In this document: in pieces, positions 19,493 to 32,186 of the stretch
Layout of the letters: each line of letters opens with the position of its first letter
How positions within the stretch are numbered: the stretch's first letter is position 1
DNA from: Pseudomonas alcaligenes
GTDB taxonomy: Bacteria > Pseudomonadota > Gammaproteobacteria > Pseudomonadales > Pseudomonadaceae
Direction: 5' to 3'
Assembly: GCF_014490745.1 (NCBI RefSeq)
Contig: NZ_LZEU01000001.1
Location: 992,001-1,056,000 of the forward strand
Length of the DNA stretch: 64,000 bases
Translations under genes and position numbers: made by a program
The notes under the pieces: model-generated
What the model saw: only the letters and a program-made list of their open reading frames with translations
Databases searched by the model: none
Told to the model about the DNA's origin: nothing

Positions 19493-19611
19493 GTGCTGTG
19501 ATCACAAATACGGCCAGACCAAGCATAGTCCCTGGCGAAGCCGCTTTGCTACCAGAATGCCAGTAGGCCTGGCACCGCCGGTCAGCCGATCACCTAGGGC
19601 AGATCCCGCCC

Positions 19612-20055
19612 TCAGCCGCGGCGGATCAGCCACACCCCGCCGATGATCAGCAGCAGGCCGGCGGCCTTGCCAAGGGTGAGCGGTGCTTCGCGAAAGCCCA
19701 CCCAGCCGTTGTGGTCGAGCAACAGGGCCATGCCCAGCTGGCCGGCCAGTACCAGCACCATGAACAGCAGGGCGCCAATGCGCGGTCCGGCGAAGGCGGC
19801 GGTGGCGATGAAGAATGCGCCGAGCAGGCCGCCACTCCAGTGCCACCAGCTGAGGCCCTTGAGTGCCGCGAGGCTGGGCACGTCACGCTGGTAGGCAACG
19901 ATGGCGATCAGGGCGACGGTGCCGACCAGAAAGGAGGTCAGCGCGGCCGCCATCACGCTGGACAGGTGCCTGGCCAGTTGACCGTTGATACCGGCCTGCA
20001 GCGGCATGACGGCGCCGGCCAGCAGCGGCAGGGCAAGGAGCCACCAGTTGGGCAT
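19612..20055 (-). CDS. YdcZ (DUF606) family DMT-type membrane transporter
   Basis: A 147-residue protein with five hydrophobic segments, the single-EamA-like layout of DUF606. Typical stretches are GAVMPLQAGINGQLARHLSS, SFLVGTVALIAI, and WWHWSGGLLGAFFIATAAFAGPRIG split by short loops. Such half-size transporters often act as dimers. The substrate is unknown. It sits 54 bases downstream of the GNAT gene on the same strand and may belong to its transcript. Confidence 0.88.
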   Translation of the reverse strand: MPNWWLLALPLLAGAVMPLQAGINGQLARHLSSVMAAALTSFLVGTVALIAIVAYQRDVPSLAALKGLSWWHWSGGLLGAFFIATAAFAGPRIGALLFMVLVLAGQLGMALLLDHNGWVGFREAPLTLGKAAGLLLIIGGVWLIRRG

Positions 20056-20109
20056 GCTCGTCTCCGGATGAAAAATGGGCGCGTATTATGCGCCTTCTTG
20101 CCTGTGCGG

Positions 20110-20604
20110 TCAGCTTTGCTCGAGCGACTTGACCAGGTGCAGCAGGGCCACGCGCTGATCCGCGCCGCGCTGGCGCTCGACCACTTCGCGTACCTGGTAG
20201 CCGAGGCGGGTGTACAGCAACAGACCGGCACTGTTGCCATTGAAGCAGGAGGCGCGCAGCTCGCGGGCCAGAAACTCGCGAGCGGCGAGGTGCTCCATCA
20301 CCCCGATCAGGTACTGCGCCACGCCCTGGCCACGGGCCCAGGGGGCGATCATCAGGTTGCCCAGGGCGCAGAACTCGCCGGCCTGGCTCTGGTAGAAGTT
20401 GGCGAAGCCGGCGGGGCGGCCGTCGAGCAGCACCAGGGTATTGCCCTGGCGCTCGGCCCAGGCAGCGCCCAGCTGCGCCCGGCACAGCGGCCAGTGGGCA
20501 CGGGGGAAGGCGTAGAACAGTTCGTCGGCGGAGCGCACGAAGCCGACCACGCTGTCGAGGTCGCTTTCCAGGGCCGCACGGTGGCTGAGGTACTGGTCGC
20601 TCAT
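20110..20604 (-). CDS. GNAT family N-acetyltransferase
   Basis: A 164-residue GNAT enzyme, expected to move an acetyl group from acetyl-CoA to an unidentified amine. The acetyl-CoA binding region is APWARGQGVAQYLIGVM at about residues 90-106, a good R/Q-x-x-G-x-G/A match, preceded by the FCALGNLMI strand. The C-terminal NGNSAGLLLYTRLGY is the usual motif B. The start ATG overlaps the stop of the DUF4136 gene upstream by four bases (ATGA), which indicates translational coupling. Confidence 0.9.
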   Translation of the reverse strand: MSDQYLSHRAALESDLDSVVGFVRSADELFYAFPRAHWPLCRAQLGAAWAERQGNTLVLLDGRPAGFANFYQSQAGEFCALGNLMIAPWARGQGVAQYLIGVMEHLAAREFLARELRASCFNGNSAGLLLYTRLGYQVREVVERQRGADQRVALLHLVKSLEQS

Positions 20605-21161
20605 TGCGGCGGATACTGGCTGAGCACCCGGGTCAGGGTCTGGCGGATCGCCGCTTCGCGTTCGCTGGGCGTTTGCGGCGGCGAGCGCAGGCTCTGCTCG
20701 GCGCTGCCGCGCCACACCAGCTTGCCGTCGCGGGCGTCGAACAGGTCGACCTGCAGGGTCGCGACCTGATAGTCGACGGTACGGGTTTCGGTGAGGGCCG
20801 GGCCGCCCCAGTAACCATTCCAGCCGCCCCAGTAGCCGCCACCGTAGCTGGTGCTGACCTGATCCTGGCGCTGGTCGACCACCAACCAGGCCTGCACCTT
20901 GAGGTCGCCGGTGCTGCCGGCCGGAGCCTGGCGCAGGCCGCGCTGATCCAGTTGCTCGCTGAGTACCTGGCGGATGCGCTGCTCGGTGAGGTCGCTGTGC
21001 AGGCGCGGGTCGTCCGGGCGGTATTGCAGGGCCGGCTCCTGCCAGCTCCAGCTGCGATAGGCGGCGAAGTCGCGGCTGGCATCGTAGTCGCGCTCGACCT
21101 GCGGGCCCTGGCAGGCAGCCAGGCCGAGCAGCAGGGGGAGCCATAACAGGCGGGCGAACAT
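20601..21161 (-). CDS. DUF4136 domain lipoprotein
   Basis: A 186-residue predicted lipoprotein with a short signal peptide and lipobox LAAC (Cys about residue 17). The DUF4136 pattern follows: VERDYDASRDFAAYRSWSW at about residues 22-40 and the C-terminal GKLVWRGSAEQSL. A Gly/Trp/Tyr-rich loop (GGGYWGGWNGYWGG) lies in the middle. The function of the family is unknown; an envelope location is expected. A second copy lies 263 bases upstream at 21425, so the two are tandem paralogues separated by a repeat element. Confidence 0.88.
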   Translation of the reverse strand: MFARLLWLPLLLGLAACQGPQVERDYDASRDFAAYRSWSWQEPALQYRPDDPRLHSDLTEQRIRQVLSEQLDQRGLRQAPAGSTGDLKVQAWLVVDQRQDQVSTSYGGGYWGGWNGYWGGPALTETRTVDYQVATLQVDLFDARDGKLVWRGSAEQSLRSPPQTPSEREAAIRQTLTRVLSQYPPQ

Positions 21162-21274
21162 GAGCGGATCTCCTGGGTGATGCTTCTATCCAACTCCATT
21201 GCCGCCTGCTCGGCAAGTGCCGGGCCAGGGCCTGCCGCGCTTTTGTCGCGGTGGCGCACGAGTGGCAGCGGGAC

Positions 21275-21395
21275 GTCCGTTATTCCTGCGCAGGCGGGAA
21301 TCCAGCAGCGGCAGCTTCGGGGCTATTTGTACTGCCCCGACCTTGCGTCAGCCCGGGCCACCGTGGCATCTGGGCCCCGCCTGCGCGGGAGCGAC
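21275..21395. repeat. Pair of facing REP-like arms
   Basis: Two short GC-rich units in opposite orientation (core CTGCGCAGGCGGGAATCC near 21287 and CCCCGCCTGCGCGGGAG near 21375) form a pair in the gap between the two DUF4136 genes. The core matches a widely distributed intergenic repeat type (CCGCGCAGGCGGGAATC-like). A related arm is seen near 5409. Confidence 0.75.
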
Positions 21396-21424
21396 ATTGG
21401 TGGCGGGCACAGCGTGGCACAGGC

Positions 21425-22024
21425 TTAGCGCGGCGGATAGGCGTCGAGGGCCTTGGCGACGGCCTGGCGCAGAGCCGTGCTGCGCTCGGACTGGCTGCCA
21501 GAGCTGCTCTGGGTCTCGGCGCTGCCGCTCCATACCGGCAGGCCGCTGTGGCCGTCGAACAGCTCGATATGCACCACCGCCACTTCCACTTCGTAGGTGC
21601 GCACCAGTGGCACGCTGCCGTACATGCCGTAGTGGTCGCCGTAGGGGCCGTTGCCGTAGTAGCTGCCGACGTCGTCGCGGGTCTGGTACTGGCGGCGCTC
21701 CAGGTGCACTTCGGCACTGACCTGCAGGTCGGCGCTGGCCCCCTGGGCCGGACGCAGGCCGCGCTGGTCGAGGCCGTTGCCGACGGTTTCCGCCAGCAGG
21801 GCGCCATCGGCCCAGGCGCTGCCGGCGGGCAGCTGGCCGTCACGCCAGACCCAGTTGCGGTAGCGCGAGTAGTCGAGCGGGGCGCTTGGGTAGGCGCTGC
21901 GATCGAAGTGCTCGGCGGCGCCGGGCGGGGCCGGCGGCAGCGGGCGACTGTCGGCCTGGTAGGGATTGCTGGTCTGGCAGGCGGCCAGCACGGGCAGCAG
22001 AAGCAGGCACAGCAGTGGTTTCAT
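21425..22024 (-). CDS. DUF4136 domain lipoprotein, second copy
   Basis: A 199-residue paralogue of the 20601 gene. The signal peptide ends in lipobox LAAC (Cys about residue 16), followed by a Pro-rich linker ([13 protein letters not shown]) absent from the other copy. The DUF4136 landmarks [23 protein letters not shown] and [12 protein letters not shown] align with those of the paralogue. The ATG at 22024 was preferred over two upstream starts because it begins the signal peptide directly. Role unknown; probably periplasmic or outer-membrane associated. Confidence 0.88.
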   Translation of the reverse strand: MKPLLCLLLLPVLAACQTSNPYQADSRPLPPAPPGAAEHFDRSAYPSAPLDYSRYRNWVWRDGQLPAGSAWADGALLAETVGNGLDQRGLRPAQGASADLQVSAEVHLERRQYQTRDDVGSYYGNGPYGDHYGMYGSVPLVRTYEVEVAVVHIELFDGHSGLPVWSGSAETQSSSGSQSERSTALRQAVAKALDAYPPR

Positions 22025-22052
22025 GGTGCGACTCCGAACTATCCGCATCAGG

Positions 22053-22075
22053 TGTAGGGCGGGTGTCACCCGCGT
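22053..22075. repeat. Single REP unit (GTAGGGCGGGTG type)
   Basis: One copy, GTAGGGCGGGTGTCACCCGC plus CGTG-like end, lies between the second DUF4136 gene and cmoM. Its own short inverted arms GCGGGTG/CACCCGC can form a small hairpin. Confidence 0.75.
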
Positions 22076-22084
22076 GCAAGCAGT

Positions 22085-22834
22085 CTAGAGCGGCCGGCAG
22101 ACCCAGTGCAGGTAGCGCCCGAGACCGGCGAAAGTCGGGTGGCGGCGGTGCGCCAGCTCCATTTCCAGCAGGTCGGCGAGCTCGGCCTTGGCCTGGAACT
22201 CGCCGGGCATGTAGTCGTGGAACACCCGTACGCCGCTCTGGCTTTCGACCGTCCAGTGCCCGGCGAGTTGCGCCGCCAGCTCGCGCGGGTCGAGCGGGCG
22301 CTGCGGGGTCAGGCTCTGCCCTTCGCCGGCGAAGCGCGCCTTGCGCAGCTTGCGGAAGTGGCCCTTGAGCAGGTTGCGGTAGATCAGCGCGTCCTTGTTG
22401 TAGAAGGCCAGCGACAGCCAGCCGCCGGGGGCGCAGAGCTGGTGCAGCACCGGCAGGATGGCATGCGGCTCGGCCAGCCATTCGAGCACCGCGTGGCACA
22501 GCACCAGGTCGTAGGGCTGGTTGAGCTGGCCGAGCAGTTCCTGCCAGGGGGCCTGGATAAAGGTTGCCTGCGCGCCGGCTTCGGCGAAGCGCTGGCGGGC
22601 GCCTTCGAGCATCGGCTCGGCTGGCTCGGCGAGGGTCACGTCGTGGCCGCGCTGGGCCAGCCACAGGCTCATGTGGCCGAGGCCGGCGCCGATATCCAGC
22701 ACCCGCAGCGGGCGTTCCGGCAGGGCTTCCTTGAGGTCGGCCTGGAGCACGGCCAGGCGGATCGCGCCCTTGGCGCCGCCGTAGATCTTCTCGGCGAAAC
22801 GCGTAGCCAGCTCATCGAAATGGCGATCGGTCAT
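22085..22834 (-). CDS. cmoM: tRNA 5-carboxymethoxyuridine methyltransferase CmoM (SmtA-type)
   Basis: A 249-residue class I SAM-dependent methyltransferase. SAM-binding motif I is VLDIGAGLGHMSLWLA at about residues 44-60, the acidic motif II follows (VTLAEPAEPML), and motif IV is LVLCHAVLEWL. The C-terminal half (SLAFYNKDALIYRNLLKG, RPLDPRELAAQL, GVRVFHDY) is typical of CmoM, which methyl-esterifies the wobble cmo5U of tRNA. Its ATG overlaps the stop of the MazG-like gene by four bases, so the two are translationally coupled. Confidence 0.88.
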   Translation of the reverse strand: MTDRHFDELATRFAEKIYGGAKGAIRLAVLQADLKEALPERPLRVLDIGAGLGHMSLWLAQRGHDVTLAEPAEPMLEGARQRFAEAGAQATFIQAPWQELLGQLNQPYDLVLCHAVLEWLAEPHAILPVLHQLCAPGGWLSLAFYNKDALIYRNLLKGHFRKLRKARFAGEGQSLTPQRPLDPRELAAQLAGHWTVESQSGVRVFHDYMPGEFQAKAELADLLEMELAHRRHPTFAGLGRYLHWVCRPL

Positions 22835-23136
22835 GGCTGGAAGCGCCTCTCGTTGTCGGCCAGCTTGGCGCGTACCGCCTGCTCCAGGTCGATGCCCAGC
22901 TCGCTGCACAGCAACAGCAGGTACAGCACGATATCGCCGACTTCCTGGCCAGCATGCTCCAGCTGCGCCGGGGCAAGCTGGCGCGACTGCTCTTCGGACA
23001 GCCACTGGAAGATTTCCACCAGCTCGGCCATTTCCACGCTGGCGGCCATGGCCAGGTTCTTCGGGCTGTGGAAGGGGCGCCAGTCGTTGTTGTCACGAAT
23101 GGCGTGCAGGCGTTGGGTGAGTTCGGCGAGGTTCAT
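22831..23136 (-). CDS. MazG-like nucleotide pyrophosphohydrolase
   Basis: A 101-residue all-alpha NTP pyrophosphohydrolase of the MazG/RS21-C6 type. The metal-binding pattern ExxE...ExxD is seen in EMAELVE at about residues 35-41 and EVGDIVLYL at about 66-74. The N-terminus LHAIRDNNDWRPFHSPKNLA is typical of the short dCTPase-like branch, which removes unwanted or non-canonical nucleotides. The start at 23136 was chosen over a longer frame that would run into the upstream REP region. Confidence 0.88.
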   Translation of the reverse strand: MNLAELTQRLHAIRDNNDWRPFHSPKNLAMAASVEMAELVEIFQWLSEEQSRQLAPAQLEHAGQEVGDIVLYLLLLCSELGIDLEQAVRAKLADNERRFQP

Positions 23137-23229
23137 GCTACGGCTCCGTTCAGGCCGCATAGCTTCGGCCCGAAGGCCTGGTGCCGCAAGCCCTGAACGC
23201 TGTGGCGAGGAATGACGCACCGTGCATCT

Positions 23230-23294
23230 GTAGGAGCGAGCCCTGCTCGCGAAGCTTTGCGCTGCCGGTGTTCGCGGGCAGAGCTCGCTCCTAC
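23230..23294. repeat. REP pair (TGTAGGAGCGAGC type)
   Basis: GTAGGAGCGAGC at 23230-23241 and its exact reverse complement at 23283-23294 flank a second inverted pair (CTCGCGAA / TTCGCGGG). This is the classic Pseudomonas REP layout. The right arm contains the TAG stop of ada. Confidence 0.9.
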
Positions 23295-24325
23295 GATGTG
23301 GGTTCCGCCTCGCTCTCGAGCAGCGCCTGCTTGCGCGCCACGCCCCAGCGGTAGCCGGTGAGGGCGCCGCTGGCGCCGATCACGCGATGGCAGGGCACCA
23401 GCAGGCCCAGCGGATTGCTGGCGCAGGCGCGGGCCACGGCGCGGGCGTGGCTGCCGAGCTGTGCGGCCAGCTCGCCATAGCGGCGCGTCTGCCCCGGCGG
23501 GATGGCGCGCAGGGCCTGCCACACCTGTTGCTGGAAGGCAGTGCCGCGCATGTCCAGCGGCAGGTGGGCGGCCCGCGCCGGCTCGGCGATCTGCGTCAGC
23601 ACCTCGCTCAGCCAGTCCTGCAGGCCGGCCTGGTCGTGCTGCAGCTCGGCGGCGGCGAAGCGCTCCCGCAGTTCCGCCAGCAGGCTCGTGGCGTCGTCGC
23701 CGAACAACAGGGCGCAGGCGCCACGCGGACTGGCGGCGAGCAGCAGGAAGCCGAGCGGGAAGGGCGCGATGGCATAGCGCAGGGTTTCGCCGGCACCGCG
23801 CTGGCGGCGCTGTGCCGGGCTCAGGGCGGCCGGCTGCTCGTACAGGGCGCGGGTGCCGGAGTAGCCGGCGTCCAGCGCCGCCTGCAGCACCGAGTCGGCC
23901 TGCCCGAGGCCGGCGTCCAGGCGCTCGCGGCGGCGGACGGCGACCCAGGCGCGTGGGGTCAGGCCGGTGCGTACCTTGAAGGCGCGCGCCAGGTGCGAGG
24001 CGGACAGGCCGATGCGCGCGGCCAGCTGCTCGAGGGTCAGGTTCTGTTCACTGTCTTCCAGCAGCCGGCAGGCGGCGATCACCAGGGCATCGAGCTGCTC
24101 GGCCGGGCTCTGCCCCTGTGGCGAGCAGCGCTTGCACGGGCGGAAACCGGCGGCCGCGGCGCTGGCCGCATCGCCATGGAAGCTGACGTTGGCGCGCTTC
24201 GGCCGCCGCGCCGGGCAGCTCGGCCGGCAGAAGATGCCGGTGCTGTGCACGGCGAAGACAAAGTGGCCGTCCTGCGTGGCGTCACGCGTGCAGACGGCTT
24301 GCCAGCAGCGGTCGAGGTCAAGCAT
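23291..24325 (-). CDS. ada: Ada: methyl-DNA repair protein and AraC-type activator
   Basis: Ada takes methyl groups from DNA phosphotriesters and O6-methylguanine and, once methylated, activates the adaptive response. The 344-residue protein has a zinc domain with C33, C37, C64 and C67 (FCRPSC, FRPCKRC), an AraC helix-turn-helix region at about 85-185, and the methyltransferase domain with PCHRV, whose reactive cysteine is C312. All key cysteines are present. The second AraC helix region (YSGTRALYEQPAALSP) is somewhat divergent. The TAG stop lies inside the right arm of a REP pair, so the last codons may derive from the repeat. Divergent from the hybrid kinase. Confidence 0.95.
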   Translation of the reverse strand: MLDLDRCWQAVCTRDATQDGHFVFAVHSTGIFCRPSCPARRPKRANVSFHGDAASAAAAGFRPCKRCSPQGQSPAEQLDALVIAACRLLEDSEQNLTLEQLAARIGLSASHLARAFKVRTGLTPRAWVAVRRRERLDAGLGQADSVLQAALDAGYSGTRALYEQPAALSPAQRRQRGAGETLRYAIAPFPLGFLLLAASPRGACALLFGDDATSLLAELRERFAAAELQHDQAGLQDWLSEVLTQIAEPARAAHLPLDMRGTAFQQQVWQALRAIPPGQTRRYGELAAQLGSHARAVARACASNPLGLLVPCHRVIGASGALTGYRWGVARKQALLESEAEPTS

Positions 24326-24443
24326 GGCAGTCTCCGGATGGGCTATGGGGCGATTGTCGATCGCCGCGGCAGGCCTGCCAATGCGTATCTGACTTTCAAA
24401 GCCTGACTAAGCTGAAGCGCATCCGCCTGCCAGGAGGTCTCCC

Positions 24444-27944
<3,501 letters not shown>

Positions 27945-27956
27945 CGGGGGTAGGCA

Positions 27957-29141
<1,185 letters not shown>

Positions 29142-29157
29142 GCAACGTGCCTGGCGC

Positions 29158-29451
29158 TCAGGCGCCAGGTTGCCAGTCCAGCGTCAGCGCTTCCTGCCAG
29201 GCGACGCGCTCGAAGTGGCTGGCCACCACACCCTGCAATCTTTCCAGGTCTTCGCGGGCGGCGCTTTCCACACGCAGGGTCAGGCCCTGGGCGTCGGCCT
29301 GCAGCAGGGCAACGCCGGCGGAGAACTCGATGCGGCCCTGCTGCTCGTCGAAGCTTACCGGCAGCTTGTGGGCGAAGTGTTTGCACAGGCGGCTGATGTA
29401 GCGCGCCGGGGTGTCGGTATTGACGTGGGCTGACGTGGTGAAGGTGGTCAT
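29158..29451 (-). CDS. DUF2218 family protein
   Basis: A 97-residue protein with the DUF2218 pattern: ARYISRLCKHFAHKLPVSFD at about residues 16-35, a GxxxF strand, then LERLQGVVASHFERVAWQE near the C-terminus. The function is unknown; members are sometimes found near metal uptake or siderophore genes. It is convergent with the regulator at 27957, which ends 16 bases away. It may share a transcript with the NAD(P)-binding protein upstream, 54 bases away. Confidence 0.85.
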   Translation of the reverse strand: MTTFTTSAHVNTDTPARYISRLCKHFAHKLPVSFDEQQGRIEFSAGVALLQADAQGLTLRVESAAREDLERLQGVVASHFERVAWQEALTLDWQPGA

Positions 29452-29505
29452 GGAGGCTCCAGAAGTGGGGCGCCGCTGCCCGCCATGGGCACGCGGCGCT
29501 GGGGT

Positions 29506-30147
29506 TCAGTAGGCGGCGGTGAAGCGCTGGCGGATGTGTTGCGGCTGCTCGGTTTCGTCGAGCAGGGCGACGGCCAGGTCGGCCACCGAAATGTGCGCCG
29601 GGGCGGCGCCATCCATCAGCAGCTGCTCGCCGCCGAGGCGGAACTGGCCGGTGCGCGGGCCAGGCTGCAGCAGGGCGGCGGGGGAGAGGAAGGTCCACTC
29701 CAGCTCCTGCTCGTCACGCAGCTGGTTGAGCGCCTGGCGCGCGCCTTCGGCGCCTTCCTTGTAGGCGGCCGGGAAGTCCGGCGTGTCGATCAGCTGCAGG
29801 CCGGGGGCGACGAACAGGCTGCCGGCACCGCCGACCACCAGCAGGCGCTTGATCCCGGCGGCCTTGGTGGCGGCGACTATGGCCTGGCTGCCGGCGATGA
29901 ACTGGGCGCGGATGTCGGCCTGATCCCAGCCGGGGTTGAAGGCGCTGAGCACGGCATCGTGGCCGCGCAGCTGGACGGCGAGGGCGGCTTCGTCGCGCAC
30001 GTCGGCGGCGACGGCCGTGAGCCGCTCATGTTGCGGCAGTTTCTGCGGCTGGCGCACCAGGGCGGTGACCTGGTGGCCGCGGTTGAGGGCTTCTTCGAGC
30101 AGGGCGGCACCGACGTAACCGGTGGCGCCGATCAGGGCGATTTTCAT
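29506..30147 (-). CDS. NAD(P)-binding Rossmann protein, atypical SDR (YwnB/NmrA-like)
   Basis: A 213-residue protein with N-terminal dinucleotide site IALIGATGYVGAALLEEAL, then AADVRDEAAL, and GAGSLF near residue 103. The classical YxxxK catalytic pair is not obvious, as is common in the atypical SDR branch of NAD(P)H-binding oxidoreductases. Its substrate cannot be inferred. It is transcribed divergently from the LysR gene at 30249, with about 100 bases between them that hold a perfect palindrome. This arrangement suggests that the LysR protein regulates it. Confidence 0.9.
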   Translation of the reverse strand: MKIALIGATGYVGAALLEEALNRGHQVTALVRQPQKLPQHERLTAVAADVRDEAALAVQLRGHDAVLSAFNPGWDQADIRAQFIAGSQAIVAATKAAGIKRLLVVGGAGSLFVAPGLQLIDTPDFPAAYKEGAEGARQALNQLRDEQELEWTFLSPAALLQPGPRTGQFRLGGEQLLMDGAAPAHISVADLAVALLDETEQPQHIRQRFTAAY

Positions 30148-30230
30148 GGGGCTGATCCTGGGTGAGTGAAAGTGGGTAAATAATCACCGCTGGATAAACC
30201 CGGGAAAAAGAGGCTTAAATGCCTTGAACA

Positions 30231-30247
30231 ATTAAGCAAGGCTTAAT
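30231..30247. promoter_or_regulatory. Perfect 7-3-7 palindrome before the LysR start
   Basis: ATTAAGC, AAG, GCTTAAT ends one base before the ATG of the LysR gene and contains its AAGG ribosome site. A further half-like GGCTTAAAT lies at about 30212. It could be an autoregulatory operator for the divergent pair. Confidence 0.55.
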
Positions 30248-30248
30248 A

Positions 30249-31136
30249 ATGGAGCAGCTCAAGCGCATGGCGCTGTTCGCCACCGTGGTCGACAAGGGCA
30301 GCATGGTCGGCGCGGCCGAGGCCCTCGGCATGAGCCCTTCGGCGGTCAGCCAGCAGATCGGCAAGCTGGAGCAGGTCACCCAGGTCAGCCTGCTGCACCG
30401 CACCACTCGCAAGCTGACCCTGACCGAGGCCGGCGCCAGCTTCTACCAGAGCTGCAAGCAGATCGTCGAACTGGCCGAGCAGGCCGAACAGCGTCTGGCC
30501 GAGCTGCGCGATGCGCCGGTGGGTGAGCTGCGCATCGCCGCACCGGTGGGCTTCTCCGGGCCATTGCTCACCGATGCCCTGGCACCCTTGCTGCGCGCCC
30601 ATCCGGGCCTCAGCCTGCGCCTGTTCTTCCACGACGAGCCGATCGACCTGATCGAGCAGCGCATCGACCTGGCCATTCGCGTTGGTGCGCAGGAAGATTC
30701 CAGCCTGGTGGCCCGACCGCTTGGCGACTGGCCGATGCTGCTGTGCGTGGCGCCGGCCTACCTGGCGCGCTGTGGCACGGTGCAGGGGCCGGCGCAGCTG
30801 AGCAGCCTGGACTGGCTGAGCCTCAGCCACGACCGCGCCCAGCAGCTCACCCTGCTCGGCCCGGGCGGCGTTCAGCAACGCCTGCGCATCGAGAGCCGGG
30901 TGGCCTGCAACAGCATTCTCTCGGTGCGACAGTTCACCCTGGCCGGCATGGGCGTATCGGTGCAGCCGGAGCCGGAGATCCGCGCCGAGCTGGCCAGCGG
31001 TGCCCTGCTGGTGCTGCTGCCGGAGTGGCAGCTGGCGCCGGTCGGCATCCATATCGTCACCCCGCGCCGCGATGCGCAACCGGCCAAGGTGCGCTACGCC
31101 ATCGCCGCGCTACGGCGCAGCCTGCTTGCCGGATAG
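30249..31136 (+). CDS. LysR-type transcriptional regulator
   Basis: A 295-residue regulator. The N-terminal winged helix-turn-helix is at about residues 5-65 (FATVVDKGSMVGAAEALGMSPSAVSQQIGKLE, given in overlapping parts: GSMVGAAEALGMS, SAVSQQIGKLE). The effector domain follows at about 90-290 with GELRIAAPVGF and DLAIRVGAQEDSSLVA, the layout of the CrgA/YafC-like group. The divergent NAD(P)-binding protein is its likely target. A palindrome overlaps its ribosome site, which suggests autoregulation. Effector unknown. Confidence 0.92.
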   Translation: MEQLKRMALFATVVDKGSMVGAAEALGMSPSAVSQQIGKLEQVTQVSLLHRTTRKLTLTEAGASFYQSCKQIVELAEQAEQRLAELRDAPVGELRIAAPVGFSGPLLTDALAPLLRAHPGLSLRLFFHDEPIDLIEQRIDLAIRVGAQEDSSLVARPLGDWPMLLCVAPAYLARCGTVQGPAQLSSLDWLSLSHDRAQQLTLLGPGGVQQRLRIESRVACNSILSVRQFTLAGMGVSVQPEPEIRAELASGALLVLLPEWQLAPVGIHIVTPRRDAQPAKVRYAIAALRRSLLAG

Positions 31137-31162
31137 CGGAGGAGGCTGGCAGCGCGGCGGAT

Positions 31163-31179
31163 TTGCCGTATAACGGCAA
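31163..31179. promoter_or_regulatory. Perfect 7-3-7 palindrome before the RIO kinase
   Basis: TTGCCGT, ATA, ACGGCAA forms an exact inverted repeat 36 bases before the kinase ATG. It may be an operator, or a small hairpin ending the LysR transcript, but no T-run follows. Confidence 0.45.
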
Positions 31180-31215
31180 CTTGTATCAGCTCAGACAGGA
31201 ACCCTAGTCAGCGCA

Positions 31216-32106
31216 ATGAAAACCCCGAAACGCCTGGAACCCTTGCTCGAAGACGGTCTGATCGACGAGGTGGTTCGTCCGCTGATGAGCGGCAAGGAAG
31301 CTGCGGTCTATGTGGTGCGCTGTGGCAGTGAGCTGCGCTGCGCCAAGGTCTACAAGGAGGCCAACAAGCGTGGCTTCCGCCAGGCCGCCGAGTATCAGGA
31401 AGGGCGCAAGACGCGTAACAGCCGCGATGCGCGGGCCATGGCCAAAGGCAGCAAATACGGGCGCAAGGAGCAGGAGGATGCCTGGCAGAACGCCGAAGTG
31501 GCGGCACTGTTCCGCCTCGCTGCGGCCGGTGTGCGAGTGCCCAAGCCCTACGACTTCCTCGATGGCGTGCTGCTCATGGAAATGGTCGACGACGGCAGTG
31601 GCGATGCCGCTCCGCGCCTCAACGATGTCGACCTGTTGCCCGAAGATGCCCGCGAATTCCACAGTTTCATGATCGGTGAGATCGTCAAGATGCTGTGTGC
31701 CGGCCTGGTGCATGGCGACCTGTCGGAGTTCAACGTACTGCTCGACCCCAACGGCCCGGTGATCATCGACCTGCCGCAGGCGGTGGATGCGGCGGCCAAC
31801 AACCATGCCTTCAGCATGCTCGAGCGCGACGTGCGCAACATGGCCGAGTACTTCGGCCAGTTCGCCCCGGAGCTGCTCTACACCAAGTACGCCAAGGAAA
31901 TGTGGGCGCTCTACGAGGAAGGCAAGCTGACCCCGGACAGCGTGCTCACTGGCCAGTTCGCCGAGCCGGAGGAGAGCGCCGACGTCGATGCGGTGATGCG
32001 CGAGATTCGCGCCGCCCTGGCCGAGCAGGCGCGCCTGGAAGCGCTGCGCGGGGCCGAGGATGCACCGCGCGACGAGCCACCGCCGCCGCCCTGGATGCAG
32101 CACTGA
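31216..32106 (+). CDS. RIO-family serine protein kinase
   Basis: A 296-residue protein of the RIO1-like atypical kinase family, here of the bacterial type. The ATP-binding lysine lies in AAVYVVRCGSELRCAKVYKE at about residues 28-47. The catalytic loop is VHGDLSEFNVLL at about 168-179, and the metal-binding aspartate is in IIDLPQAVD at about 186-194. These three signatures are complete, so kinase activity is expected. The C-terminus is Glu/Ala-rich and ends in a poly-Pro tail. Bacterial RIO kinases are poorly characterised and the substrate is unknown. Confidence 0.9.
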   Translation: MKTPKRLEPLLEDGLIDEVVRPLMSGKEAAVYVVRCGSELRCAKVYKEANKRGFRQAAEYQEGRKTRNSRDARAMAKGSKYGRKEQEDAWQNAEVAALFRLAAAGVRVPKPYDFLDGVLLMEMVDDGSGDAAPRLNDVDLLPEDAREFHSFMIGEIVKMLCAGLVHGDLSEFNVLLDPNGPVIIDLPQAVDAAANNHAFSMLERDVRNMAEYFGQFAPELLYTKYAKEMWALYEEGKLTPDSVLTGQFAEPEESADVDAVMREIRAALAEQARLEALRGAEDAPRDEPPPPPWMQH

Positions 32107-32186
32107 GCAACTGTTAGGCGGCAACTGTAACGGGCGCAACGCCCGGCCTGCTGCTAGTGTGCGGGGATTCGTTCCGGAGCCCCGCC

